From Amoebidium appalachense (Eukaryota > Ichthyosporea): a DNA stretch of 64,000 nt. Below the pieces are notes generated by a model, which was given only the letters and a program-made list of their open reading frames with translations, did not search any database and was not told the DNA's origin. Positions within the stretch are counted from its first letter, which is position 1; each line of letters begins with the position of its first letter. Made by a program: the position numbers and the translations under genes. This document shows, in pieces, positions 1-12,062 of this stretch. The stretch covers positions 3,534,001-3,598,000 of the forward strand of contig CAVNZM010000005.1 of NCBI GenBank assembly GCA_963693365.1. Reading direction: 5' to 3'.

Positions 1-1070
1 GGCACGTGCACGCGTGACGACGAAGCACGATGCGAGCACGTACATACACGTGGCACGCGATTTCAATTGAGAACTTGTGACCACTGTACACGTGTGAACG
101 TTGGCGATCAAAAGGAAAAGATAGTGGTGCGTTTCGGTCCAATCGTGTTGGCTTTGTGTAATGTTTTGTAATGAGGACCGGCGACTGCCGGGCCGATCTG
201 GCCCGAACCGGATCAGGATGACCCGGTCTGAGGGCGCGTGAGCCTGTGGCTCACGCTCATCAGAATGATATCCGACGGCGCCTGAATAAAGACGTCATCC
301 CCCTGTGTACACGTAGGGAACAACTCTGTAGTACAAGTCTCGTCCTTCTTTACATGGTAGCAGAGATTTTACAGTTTTAGTTTGCGCAACCTTTCGAAGT
401 GCCAACAGAAGTCTTTTTTGAACACCGTCGGCGAACGGTTGTGCGGTTCACTTCGAAGGTTCTGGCACGCTTTTATAGCACACGTGATACCGCAAAGTCA
501 CGTGTTTGCATCCATGTATGGCATATGCAAAAACGGCCGGGGTTGGCTTTTGCAGCCAGCGTGGCAGACTCAGGCCTTCCTGGGGGGATGCTTGTGAGAG
601 CATAGTCGTAGAGATTCGCATGTTGTGTGAAGATCCAAAGGGTTGTTGTGGAGCGAAAAGGTTGACATATAAGTTCCCTTCCAAAAACATGAAAAAGTAG
701 AGTGGCTATGGTGTTGGTTTGCTCTTAGTTGTCTAGACACGACGCACGGGGAAGTGCTTTCCAGCAGGCCAGACAAAGAACCGGTAAGTTGTCTTTATAA
801 AGTCCGGAACGTTCGTGGGCAGATCTCTGCAACGGGGTTGTCGTTTACAAAGTAGCACACATACTCGTTAACACTATCGAGCACACGAACCGTTGAATTC
901 TCTTCCTTTACTGTCTTCGTGTTATTTCCACTCTATATCATAATGCCTGGGGGTACACGGTTCTATGCGCATGCATCCTCCCTGCATATTTTAGACAAGC
1001 ACACTGAGCCCTTATCCTACCCTCTTTCAGATGCTCCTACCGTTGAATTTGGACAGCCTAAAAACGTATA
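1..1070. other. No gene recognised
   Basis: I see no convincing coding region, RNA gene or mobile element here. Short open frames have no recognisable motif and no splice context. The sequence is ordinary mixed composition until the C-rich tract that starts near 1071. Confidence 0.5.
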
Positions 1071-1340
1071 TCCCCCCCCTCCCCCCCCCCCTCCCCCCCC
1101 CCCCCCCCCCCCCCGCCCCCCGCCCTCCCCCCCCCCTTTTGTTATTCCTGTCGCCCACGCTCCCCTCAACCTGCTTCTCTATGTTTTGAGATCGACGCCT
1201 CTCTTGGTCACATATGCACGAAATCCGCCCTCCCAGCAACCCCCTTCCCAACCTGCCCCCCCTCCCCCCTCCCCCTCCCCCTCTCCTCCCCTCTCTCTCT
1301 CTCTCTCTCCCCCCCTCCCCCAACACCACTACCAAAACCC
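1071..1340. repeat. C-rich and CT-rich low-complexity tract
   Basis: Long C runs occur at about 1071-1136, with a CT-rich block at about 1255-1320. Open frames across it encode only Pro/Ser or Gly/Arg strings and are not genes. Confidence 0.9.
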
Positions 1341-1514
1341 TCTCTAAACACCCTGGTTGTCACCCATTTCTCATGTTGGTCGATTTTTTATATGCATATG
1401 TCTGTAGTTGGCCGCCTGAGTATCATGCGCAGGAACTCATTTGTTTGACCGGGCAGCCAACATGACACCGCACGGAGCAATGCACCGAGACAAGTTTGTG
1501 GAGATTACTCCTGA

Positions 1515-1706
1515 TACCGGCTACGGCATGATATCCGCAACGACAGCAACAAGTGCATGGATCTTGCTTTTGTCATATTGGAGGTTGCAGTGGACGAGTT
1601 GGACCTGGGCAAGACAGAGCCGCCCTTTACCTTCAATTTTGCGATCATTCAAAGCCAGACTGGCACAGGTCTCCGCCCAGGCTTTGCTTGTTCTCATGCT
1701 GGTCTT
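1515..1706 (+). pseudogene. Exon-like gene fragment followed by a C run
   Basis: The frame beginning after a TGA at 1512 has coding character: it reads MDLAFVILEVAVDELDLGKT and ends GTGLRPGFACSHAGL. It could be spliced at a GT at 1707, immediately followed by a run of C at 1711-1729. The last 45-50 bases recur in inverted orientation at 5265-5321, again with the run directly behind them, so this is a dispersed gene or repeat fragment. I do not recognise the family. A neighbouring frame (1465-1560, MTPHGAMHRDKFVEITPD) may be an earlier part displaced by a frameshift. Whether it is expressed is unknown. Confidence 0.3.
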
Positions 1707-1710
1707 GTCT

Positions 1711-3052
1711 CCCCCCCCCCCCCCCCCCCCGGGCGCCCCCTAGGCGTGATTTGGGTTTGTCATACTTGGCAATCATAGTGTCGTTGTTGTATTAATGTTT
1801 CGAAGGATAACTGCTCCTCCTAGCTATGTGCACCAGCCGGTGGTGTTGGCTGTCCACTTTCGTTATAGGCATTGGTCTATATAGTTCTATGCTATTATGA
1901 GATGTCGAGAACAGCTTTCAGCAGCTGCACCATTTATTATAAGCTATGCCATGATGACCCCCCCTTTCCCCCCCCCTCTCTCTTTCTTGCTTATCCGACT
2001 CACACACACACCCTCTCTCTGTCACACTTCCACCCTCTTTTTCTCGAAACACCATGCAGTAAAGTAAGATAGCAAGATGGAGTGGAGAAGAGGGGGAGGA
2101 TGGGGAGGGATGAGGTAGGGGGATCTCCACAACTTACTTTGCAAACACACCCTGCCAACAGCCTTAATTTTTATCATTGGGCCGAAGGTAGCACGAAGCA
2201 AGTATATAAGCGTATGTTAATTTGTTTGATCTGAATATGCTGTGAAGAAATATATCAGCACCTTGGAAGTAATGTATGTGGAACCAGTTTGTGCTGACGC
2301 AAGGGTCCTTCTCAGGAAAGTGTCCGCTGGTTTGTGAATTGGCAAGACGTTTTCAGGGAACCCATGACCCCTGTTAGCAACCCCCCCCCCCCCCCCCCCC
2401 CCCCTCCAACCCACCCACCCACCCAACCACCCAACCACCCACCCCATCCCTCCCCCTCCTCCTCCCCCCCCCCCCCCCTCCCTCTCCCCCCCCCCCCCCC
2501 CCCAAAAAAAAAAAAAAAAAAAAAGAAAAGAAAAAAAGAAAAGAAAAGGAAAAAGAAAAGGCTTACTTCGCAACAGGGCAAAGAGGAAAAGAGAGAGAAG
2601 CCATGACAGCACGCACGCGCGCGCACACACACATGCACACACATACACAGGCAGAGAGAGGGGAGAAAGGGGGCAAAGGGGAAGGGGGGGGGGAAGGGGG
2701 GAGGTGGTGGGGGTGGAAGAGAGATAACCCGGAGAACACAAGGGGATGGGGGGGAGACAAAGCGGAGAACAGAGGAGGGTGGAAGGGGAAGGGAGGGGGG
2801 TGGGGACGCGCAGTGACCCGTTCACAGGTGCCCTCATGTAGAAAACCGCACTCACACCCACATGCCCATTAATTAAGGTCCCAATGCATGCTGGAACACC
2901 GACAGTAGGGCACAACAGAGACTATTCAGATACACACACCTACTGATACATTGTAACTTCCCCCCCCCCTCCCCCCTTTCCCCCCAGCCCCCCCAACCTC
3001 TCTTCTTTATCTCTCTCTCTTCTCTATCTCTCTCTCTCTCTCACGCGTGCGT

Positions 3053-3096
<44 letters not shown>

Positions 3097-3278
3097 CTCA
3101 CTCGCTCGCTCGCATTCTCCCCTCACCCTCTCTGTTTTCACTTATTCCCTCTGGCTTCCCCCTTCCCTCCCTCTCTTTTCTAAACCTCACACGGACACAT
3201 CCCAGGTCCCCCCCCCCCTTCTCCCCCCTCCACCCCCCCCCCCCCCTCTCCCACTCTCCTTCCCATTTTCAGGTTTCC

Positions 3279-3315
<37 letters not shown>

Positions 3316-3463
3316 ACCGCGCCACCGCCACCACCACCACCGCCACTTTCCTCTCTAGTACATGCATCCCCTCTCTTATTCAGGAGCTTCTCGTGCACTT
3401 GCGTTTCCCTTCCTCGTTTTCTTCCTGTCTGCCCACCCACATCTATGCATCCGGGTGTACACA
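1711..3463. other. Intergenic low-complexity region
   Basis: This stretch holds C runs (1711-1729, 2382-2404, 2467-2503), an A run (about 2504-2524), a GA/GGGA-rich block (2640-2810), (CT)n at 3010-3105 and more C runs at 3210-3315. At 3206 a CCCAG is followed by GT and a C run, the same arrangement seen at real splice donors elsewhere, but no exon can be supported upstream. No gene recognised. Confidence 0.6.
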
Positions 3464-3468
3464 CACAT

Positions 3469-3517
<49 letters not shown>

Positions 3518-3533
3518 ACACACACCACACGCG

Positions 3534-3615
<82 letters not shown>
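3464..3615. repeat. (CA)n microsatellite with internal (GC)n
   Basis: Nearly pure CA dinucleotide repeat of about 150 bp, interrupted by a short GC-dinucleotide core at 3529-3543. It runs straight into the CAG at 3614-3616 that would be the 3' splice site of the next exon-like frame. Confidence 0.95.
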
Positions 3616-3616
<1 letters not shown>

Positions 3617-3991
3617 CGACCGGCCTTTGTTGTTGCACTGCTGGTTAACATCGACACGTATCTGGAGGTCCCGGGGCTGAGTTTCGGTGCCGATCTCAAG
3701 CTACCCCACGCCACATCCGACTTCATGAAACAAAGGAAATACTACCAAAAGAGCCGCAAGCAGTCCAAGGAGACAATGAAAAGACAGAGGAAACGCAGAA
3801 AGGAGCAGTTGGAGTGGGACAAAGAGAACAAACGGAAGGAGGAAAAGTGGGTGTGGAATGAAAGAATGCGAATAATGAACAAGGGTCTGTTGCTGACTGA
3901 GTGGGTCTGTGTAGGTGTGGTGGTGGGGTTGGTTATGGATACGGTGTTGTGGTTCTATTGGCGTGGGGGGTTTCAGGCTGGCATGCCTTGA
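3617..3991 (+). CDS. Putative exon of an unidentified protein, charged coiled-coil-like region
   Basis: An open frame starts right after CAG at the end of the CA microsatellite. It reads [20 protein letters not shown], then a strongly basic helical stretch rich in K, R, E and Q (around residues 38-85), and runs to a TGA near 3991. The last third ([20 protein letters not shown]) is hydrophobic and may be intron, since GT donors occur near 3904-3913. No start codon or upstream exon could be identified. The non-repetitive composition and codon-like periodicity argue for a real or recently dead exon. I do not recognise the family, though basic segments like this occur in some transposase-like proteins. 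Confidence 0.35.
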   Translation, partial: RPAFVVALLVNIDTYLEVPGLSFGADLKLPHATSDFMKQRKYYQKSRKQSKETMKRQRKRRKEQLEWDKENKRKEEKWVWNERMRIMNKGLLLTEWVCVGVVVGLVMDTVLWFYWRGGFQAGMP

Positions 3992-4887
3992 CGCAGACTG
4001 TGACACTACACACGGTTGAGTGCATACATCCGAGTATTACGGTATCGTGACGAATGGCCTTAGGTTTTCGCATACACATGGGTACAGTTATGAAGTACGA
4101 ATGGACAGGACCATTCGCACACGCACATACACATGCACACATGCACACGGACATGTACATATACTCTTCCCACCCTTCCACACGCACACAAGTACACACG
4201 CACAATGCTGCAAATGTGACATACAATTCCAGCTGTATGTATGTATTCGCATAAATTAAAGAGGGTTATAAATATTGTCAAACTCTGAGAAAACATAGAT
4301 GGGAGTTCCTTGTCGACCTTTACTGCGTTATGTTGCTAAAATATAAGCCACATCCTAAGTCGTTTGATTACTGTACGTTCGGCTACGAAGTTTATTGTGT
4401 ATTTATGAAAGAGGTTAGGACGGGGAGGGGGGGGGGGGGGGATATTGTAGTACAGGCTGAGTGATTCGACAGACCCTGTACCACGGTTAATCATTTGCAG
4501 AACAGGCCGCAGGCCGGCTGGGATTGTTGAATCGTGCGCAAGACTTTGTAGAATGTGTTTGAATTCAGCCCTCTGCTATCCGATGATCTTTTTTGAACAC
4601 CCCCTCCCCCCCCCCTTCCCCCCCCCCCCCCCCCCCCCCCCCCCGCATCTCTATATTAGATCGATCTCTCTCTCTCTATTCCTGCCTTGCCTCCGAGTCA
4701 CCTCATAGCCTGCACGGCCTTCTCAGGGTGTGTTACCTGTGATCTTTCTAATCATTGGGTTTGGCCCACCGTTTAATAACGTTGTGGATGTTCGTAGTGT
4801 TACTTTGGCTACAGCTATGCCATGAGGAATGCTTTCGAATCCCTCCTCCCCCCCCTCCCCCCTTTCCCCCTCCCCCCCTCCCCCTCC

Positions 4888-4924
<37 letters not shown>

Positions 4925-5164
4925 CCCCCCACCCCCCACACACACAGTCACACTGACACACGCACGTACATGTACACACACACACACACACACCGGTCCC
5001 CTGCACACGTTCACATACACGTGCACACTGAAAATAAGTTGTATGTTCACACACAGACACGCAAAACCCATGCTTGCCATTTCAATATTTAATTGAATCA
5101 ATGTACATGTATACAGCCAGACTTAACCCAAGCAACAACCCAAACGTCACAAACGGTTTAAAAT
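3992..5164. other. Intergenic region with homopolymer runs
   Basis: No gene recognised. It contains a G run near 4424-4440, C runs at about 4612-4643 and 4889-4923, and short CA-rich stretches (4118-4165, 4930-5000). Open frames are translations of these repeats. Confidence 0.6.
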
Positions 5165-5227
5165 CCCCCCCCCCCCCCCCCAAAAAAAAAAAAAAAAAAA
5201 AAAAAAAGGGGAGAGATCTCGAGGGAG

Positions 5228-5264
<37 letters not shown>
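5165..5264. repeat. Adjacent C, A and G homopolymers
   Basis: A C run (5166-5180), an A run (5181-5206), a short spacer and a G run of about 34 (5231-5264) lie side by side. On the minus strand the G run reads as the C tract behind the gene fragment at 5265-5321. Confidence 0.9.
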
Positions 5265-5266
<2 letters not shown>

Positions 5267-5321
5267 AAGACCAGCATGAGAACAAGCAAAGGCACATACC
5301 CCTGGGCGGAGACCTGTGCCA
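5265..5321 (-). pseudogene. Inverted copy of the fragment at about 1661-1710
   Basis: The minus strand reads a close copy of the 3' end of the exon-like fragment at 1515-1706 (GTGLRPG, then FACSHAGLV), with about 9 extra bases inside. It is followed at the same point by a C run, on this strand the complement of 5231-5264. Conservation of both the sequence and the tract behind it means the tract is part of the duplicated unit or is regenerated at the same site. Confidence 0.45.
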
Positions 5322-5337
5322 AACAAACACATACACA

Positions 5338-6452
<1,115 letters not shown>

Positions 6453-7294
6453 CCCTCTTTTCCGGCCTCAGGGGAAAAAAATTATGTGACATGCTGATCT
6501 AGTCACTCGTTTTTGAACAAGGCATAAATAAACAACCAGTTCTCTCTGTATCATGGTGTGTCCGTATACAAACTCTCGGTCGGTTTCTCGGTCTGAGGAC
6601 TGAGAGTGACTGAGTCGTAGTCTCCAAGGCTTTGTACCCGCTGGCTTACGTAAGTGGCTGGGCCCTACTACGCTTCGGCAACATAAAAGAAAAAAAAAAA
6701 AAGAAAAAAAAAACATATGAAGAAGAGGCCGCAGGGAGACAGCCTTACAGAGTGACTCAGTTGATCATAGTCGATCGTGACTTGACTGGTCAGAGAAGAA
6801 TCTTAAGCATGGAAATGGAACGTGGAGGCTGTTCTGGCACTGTAATAACGTTGTCGACTGGCGAGCCAACTGCCACACATGTACAACCTGACACAACCGG
6901 CTTGTTGACGATAATAACGGTATACATATTACGAACTATTAACTTCCTGTATACAGCAGAAATGTGAATCTCTAGAGCAATAAGATATTGCTGCAACATC
7001 GGTTCAAGTAGTACCCTACTGCTTATGATGAGAGCATATGCCAAACGCAATAAAAAGTGTGTAAACCCCTTTCGAAGTCTGCTGGACTCCGAAGTTGAAA
7101 AGGGGTTTACGCTGTTTACTCGAGGCAAAGAGAACCAGTCTCAGGTATGGGGGGGGGTTTTGCTCGGAATATCCCCTCAGCGGTATATCATGATCACGTA
7201 CATAGATGTCGGGTGGTGACTATATATCAGGGTTTACTTTCTCTACGAGACACCATAAAGACTACAAGGAGAAATCAATTAGTTGGGGTTCCCC

Positions 7295-7295
<1 letters not shown>
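6453..7295. other. Intergenic region
   Basis: No gene recognised. The flank just before the LINE poly(A) tail ends at 7295. A folded repeat motif at 7046-7110 is listed separately. Confidence 0.5.
7046..7110. repeat. Hairpin-forming repeat shared with 40101-40205
   Basis: Begins CGCAATAAAA and contains GTGTGTAAACCCC; the arm GTAAACCCCTTT at 7061-7072 is complementary to AAAGGGGTTTAC about 40 bp downstream, with an imperfect inner stem. The same 24-bp opening occurs at 40101-40124 and, with three changes, at 40153-40176. This is a dispersed repeat of unknown type. Confidence 0.6.
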
Positions 7296-7366
<71 letters not shown>

Positions 7367-7418
7367 TAATTTTAATTTTTTTAAAGGGGCTTCCCTCGGG
7401 ACACTCGGTATCAGCTGG

Positions 7419-7419
<1 letters not shown>

Positions 7420-7491
<72 letters not shown>
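7420..7491. repeat. (GT)n microsatellite in the LINE 3' region
   Basis: About 72 bp of pure GT dinucleotides lie just downstream of the ORF2 stop in the LINE orientation (AC)n. It is separated by about 55 bp from the T run at 7296-7361 that represents the poly(A) tail. Confidence 0.95.
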
Positions 7492-7493
<2 letters not shown>

Positions 7494-7494
<1 letters not shown>

Positions 7495-10400
7495 TATAAT
7501 TTTGTAGTGATGTGTTTCTCAAGCCAATCAATACATCTAATAAACAGGTCGTAGTTACGCGTGTTTAGTATAAAATCAAGGATGTTGTAATTTACAGGTA
7601 GGCTATCTTTCTGGGTGTCTGTTGTGAATGTGACGTGTGTGTGTTGCGGTATTATGTGGTCTATCAAACTACATTTGGCGATACATGACCGGTTAAACTG
7701 GTGTGTGTGTGTGTTGTTTGGGCATGCAAATGATGCCACCTTATACTTATTAGATCTCCACTGTATAGCACGTGTACAGTAAAAGCGTGGTAATTGATCA
7801 ATAATACCATCAGCTAGAGAAAGACCAGTTCTACAGGAAGGTAATATGTATTTAGGTGTTATACACTTGCGAGTGCCATATTTGGCAATATGGTTGAGGC
7901 GGTCAGTATATATAAAACGAGACATAAGGCTTAGTTTTTCAAGGTGTATGCTTTCATCGGGTCTAGTGTCGTGTGGTATCTTTTTCCATTTGTTATATTG
8001 CGTGATTATCTTGTGATTGTGTACATGTTTAATAAGTAAGTGGCAGTCCAAAGTCACACACACACTATTGCGGGGTTTATTTGTATTTGTGCCCAGGGGA
8101 GAAGGGGAGAGAGAGGGGAGGAAAGAGGGGGGAGGTGAGGAGGGGACAGGTCGGATAGAGAAGAGAGGGTGGGAGGGCAAATACTTCTTTAAGCGGCTTA
8201 TGTGCTTATTGAATTTCAGCGCGAGATAGGATACTCTAGCAGCTATTGGGACCAGACCATATATCGAGAGCGTTACAGGCCCAGGTTTACAACAGTTGTT
8301 AGATAGAAAGGAGGCAACTTCTGCTTCAAGGAAATTTGCCAAGGGTTTAAGCGCTCTAGTTCTCTCTTTCTTGATCCAAGCGGCGAGAAGGGGTAAACCA
8401 TATTCACATGCCGGGAAGACAAAAGTGCGAATAAATGTAAGTCTAATAGAAGGATGGAGGGGTGTGTCTTTAAAAATATTAGCCGAGAAGAAAGCTAACC
8501 GCTTACGAGCCAACTCTACCCTCTTTTCGACCATATGGGGAAACATAACACCAACAGAATCAACCGGAACACCAAGATATTTGTATTCTGGAACTATAGG
8601 TACAGGTTTAGATGATAATGTAAATGTGTGTAAATTGTTAGCTATATCAGGTACAAGAACACCACATTTGTCTATGTTAAGGATCATAAGGTTTGCCTTG
8701 CACCACTCTGACACTACATCGAACAATCTTTGCAGGCGTCTAGGGGTACGGGCAAGGAGGGACAGATCATCAGCATAGAGAAGTGCAGGCGGAAAGTTAT
8801 TAATAGGGTCATCGTTTTCGGCGTAAATCTTGACAGCCAAATCATCTATAAATAGGTTAAACAAAAAGGGGCTAAGCAATGAACCCTGCAAGAGACCTCT
8901 AGTACGAGCAAAACCATATGAAAGATGCCCATTAACCACAGCTCTACCATAGGTTTGAGACAAGAGTGCTTCTAACAGAACACCAATGCAGTGTGGTACA
9001 CCCCGTGCAGCAAGCTTTTCCCATAGGAGACCAGGGGAGACAGAATCGTAAGCAGTTTTCCAATCAATAAAGCCAACATATTGTGCACCAACTTGCATAG
9101 AATCGTGCAGTGCCATTATTTGAACATAACATGAATTGTTTTTACGAAAAGCGGATTGGCATGGGTGTATGTGAAGAATAGATTGAAACCTAGGGTGGTG
9201 TGCAAATAACCTAAGTAAGCAAGCTTCAAAGAATCTACGAACAACCTGGGTTAGTGTAATGGGGCGAAAGGATGATATGGGGCCCTCAGAGTCCTTCTTA
9301 ACTATGGGGATCACTAAGGTATCTAACCAAGATGACGGGACATGTCCACATTTAACACACCAAGAAAAGAGAGAGCTTAACATGATAGTAAGATCAGGTT
9401 TAATAGCACGATCACTTTCCTTTTGTGGGTAGGAGGGAACAAGGATTTTAAGAAACCCAGCAGGGAGTCCATCAGGTCCACAAGACTTACTAGAGCTATA
9501 ACTAGATATCACAGACCATATGGCATCGGGGCTGAAAAAGGGGAGGATCGATTCTATGGGGATAGATGGGTCTACAGGCCACACAATAGGTTTCTGAGCG
9601 GGGGTCCTATCTTTAAACAGTTCCGAGAAATACTTATCAGAGTCTATGAGGGGGTCTCCAGTGGTATCACCAATAATACGAGCAGGGGGGCCAAATCGAT
9701 TCATACTAGCAAGCCGGCGCAAGCTTTCCTTTTGAGACAGGGGTTCACCTAGTCTAGCGGGAGTGGTGTTTGGTAACAAGAGAGCATCGGGATATTCCTT
9801 CCTACCACCGCCAGCATAATCACCGAGATCTATCAAATCATCAACAATAAAGTTAGTGCATGTATCTAGTACGAGATGTGAATCTGGCCTGGCTTGTGCA
9901 GATTCTAATAGGCGCATATATATAGGGTGTTTCGTAGCATAGCATACACATACATCAACTCTACCCCACTGTGACTTAAGCTGGGATAGACGGAGGCGAA
10001 AGGTGGGAGGAGGAGGGGGGAGCAGATCAAGGGAGATCTTAGGTAGGAAAAGGATAGGAGAGTGGTCAGATGACCTAGAGAGGTTAGGAGGGAGAGAGAG
10101 TTTTGACATGGTTGATGGCCAAAAGGCCACTCCCCAGTCGGTGTTGTGGGCATGGGATATTTGAGGGAACCGCAAAGTGTGACTTTGGACATACCTTGCT
10201 AAAGGGATAGCACGCTCCGGGGGCTTAGATGGGTACCCGACACTCACTTGCAGTGTGTCTGTGTGGTGGAGTCGCGTGTTAAAATCACCTAAAATAACAG
10301 TGGACATTGGTAACTGTGACAACTCGTGAGTCAATTCGACAACCGACATAGATGGTGGGTAATATACAAAAGTAAAAAACATTAGAAAGAAACTCTATAG

Positions 10401-10689
10401 AAACCGAGAATTCCGTTTTTGCTACCGGTTTGCACTTCACTCTCACGTGTGGTGTGGCAAGTACAATAATGCCGCGGTTTTTCGCGTAACCGGGGTGTGT
10501 GGATGTGTCGACCAATGTAGAGTTGAATTTGTTGTGGTTTTTAAACTGTGTTTCGCAAATCACTGTAAACGTGTGGTTGTTTGTCTGTTGTTGTATGTAG
10601 CTGATTTTATCGTCGAGTGTCCCGGGGGGGAGGCCCTTTTGGGGGCCCAGTGTCCGAGCATTCCAGAAGAAGAAGGATAAATTAGGCAT
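7494..10689 (-). pseudogene. LINE ORF2: endonuclease and reverse transcriptase, frameshifted
   Basis: The protein would nick target DNA and copy LINE RNA at the nick. It starts with the ATG at 10687-10689, overlapping the ORF1 stop. The first frame (10285-10689) carries the beginning of the AP-like endonuclease (FWNARTLG, ICETQ). A one-base shift in a T6 run near 10383 moves the rest to another frame (stop at 7494), which continues with GDFNTR and SSDHSPI, the later endonuclease motifs. The reverse transcriptase follows, with FIDWKTAYDSV, GLLQGSLLSPFLFNLFIDD and the catalytic YADDLSLL near 8760. The C-terminal 250 residues have scattered Cys and His but no clear zinc finger. Apart from the shift the frame is open for more than 900 codons, so inactivation is recent or the shift is a homopolymer sequencing error. 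Confidence 0.9.
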
Positions 10690-11866
10690 CGGTTTGGTCC
10701 GACACCTGTGGGGTTGGTTCCCACTTGTCGCTTACGGGGTCGTATGCACGACCTTCCGCCAGCGCGAACAGTTCGCAGAAGAGCTCGATTTCCATCTCGC
10801 ATCGGCGTTTGCGCTCGAGCAGTTTCTCACCAGAAAACATTGGTTCCTTCGTGTCCGTGTCTATCACGCTCGTAGCATCGTTTTCCAACTTTGCGAGGAA
10901 CTCTTTTGCCTTGCTGATGCGTACACGACAACGTGTGGCGCACGCATTCTTAGCAGACACTTTACGTTCTTTGTCTGCTTTCTGAATGTTTTCCGGCGCG
11001 CATGGGTCGTAGCTTGGGAGGTGGGTGAAGAAGCTTCCACACCCCTTTGTCGCGTCACGGATGAACGCACGGTTATAGTCGCCCCGTACTGCTACTTCCA
11101 GCACATCGTATCCAATGAAGGACAGACAAAGGATGCGAGAGCACCGGAAGCCGAGAGCCTTGAAGATGGACCACATGGCCCTGTGTGGGCGTCTGCCGTG
11201 CTTGACTTTGAAATACACCCTCTCGTATTTGGGTGGGATGTTGATGTTACCGTTTGCTTGGGTGTTCCCCTTAGCCGGCGGTTTGGGAGGGGAGTTGCGG
11301 CGGTACTCGTTGCCTGCAAGAATGCTGGCATATGTTTCCTTGGCAATTTGGCGGAGCTCGGGTGTTTTACGAGAGTTCGCATATTCTAGGAACTCTGCCG
11401 GGAGCTGTGCTTCCGGTCCTGTGTTGTTTTGTGTTGGGGTGGAAATGTCTCCGTCGCGAGATGTTTGCTCATGAGTTTTGGGGTTTTGCGATCCACTAAT
11501 GTTTAGCTGGGCTGTGAGTGAATCAATGGTGAGCTTGAGTTGGGTATTTTCTGTTTGGAGTTTTTCTATCATGTTCTTGAGTGGTAACAGCTCATTTAGC
11601 TGTTTCTTAACGAGGGCAAGTTCTGCCAGTACTGTATCAACCGAAAGTTTCGGCATGGTTGTTATTGTGTTTCTACGGAGTGGTGTGGTGTTATTCTGAA
11701 TGGGTAGTGTATTGTAAATAGGTGTTGCGCTTAGTCTAAGGCGATGTTTTTCTGGTTGTGCATCTGTGGTAGGTGTATCTGCTGGACGTTTTAATGGTCG
11801 CACATGTGTGATGGGTGTAGATGGAACTTTGAAAGAGGTTCTGAAACGATTATAGGCATGTGCCAT
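10682..11866 (-). CDS. LINE ORF1 protein with coiled coil
   Basis: Encodes 394 residues. The N-terminus is basic and Pro/Thr-rich; residues about 75-122 form a leucine-rich heptad region (LAELALVKKQLNELLPLKNM) typical of trimerising ORF1 proteins. The middle is hydrophilic, and the C-terminal half is basic with several Cys (CRVRISKAKEF). By family analogy it would bind LINE RNA as a chaperone. The frame is intact. Its stop overlaps the ORF2 start in the 8-base string ATGCCTAA, so ORF2 is probably translated by termination-reinitiation. No zinc knuckle is visible. Confidence 0.8.
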   Translation of the reverse strand: MAHAYNRFRTSFKVPSTPITHVRPLKRPADTPTTDAQPEKHRLRLSATPIYNTLPIQNNTTPLRRNTITTMPKLSVDTVLAELALVKKQLNELLPLKNMIEKLQTENTQLKLTIDSLTAQLNISGSQNPKTHEQTSRDGDISTPTQNNTGPEAQLPAEFLEYANSRKTPELRQIAKETYASILAGNEYRRNSPPKPPAKGNTQANGNINIPPKYERVYFKVKHGRRPHRAMWSIFKALGFRCSRILCLSFIGYDVLEVAVRGDYNRAFIRDATKGCGSFFTHLPSYDPCAPENIQKADKERKVSAKNACATRCRVRISKAKEFLAKLENDATSVIDTDTKEPMFSGEKLLERKRRCEMEIELFCELFALAEGRAYDPVSDKWEPTPQVSDQTDA

Positions 11867-11972
11867 GACATGGATGGGGGTGTTCCCCGGCCCTTAGGGC
11901 CACGGATGGCCCGGTTTAGGGGTGGATGCGCGAAGGATACTATTTATTAGCAGATAATAAAAAGCGACATTT

Positions 11973-12062
11973 GAATCGATGTGTGCGACTGAATCGATGT
12001 GTGCGACTGAATCGATGTGTGCGACTGAATCGATGTGTGCGACTGAATCGATGTGTGCGACT
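11973..12062. repeat. Five perfect 18-bp tandem repeats
   Basis: The unit GAATCGATGTGTGCGACT occurs five times without a mismatch, ending at 12062. It lies about 107 bp upstream of ORF1 in the LINE orientation, where some LINEs carry promoter monomers. Because 18 is divisible by three it also produces a meaningless peptide repeat (FSRTHR). Confidence 0.95.

Larger units (their letters stand above)
7296..12062 (-). mobile_element. Non-LTR retrotransposon (LINE) with ORF1, ORF2 and poly(A) tail
   Basis: Read on the minus strand: five 18-bp tandem repeats, a leader of about 100 bp, ORF1 (coiled-coil protein), ORF2 (AP-type endonuclease plus reverse transcriptase), an (AC)n tract, short A-rich repeats and a 66-base A tail (plus-strand T run 7296-7361). 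Two-ORF structure, endonuclease type and poly(A) tail define an APE-class LINE; I cannot place the clade. The 5' end and target-site duplication could not be fixed by eye. ORF2 carries a frameshift, so this copy is probably dead. A diverged piece of the same family lies at 32559-32689. Confidence 0.9.

Noticed and set aside
7296-7361. T run read as a random homopolymer
   Set aside because: Its position behind the LINE 3' region and its orientation identify it as the LINE poly(A) tail.
11973-12062. CRISPR-like array
   Set aside because: The units are contiguous with no spacers, in a eukaryotic LINE upstream region.
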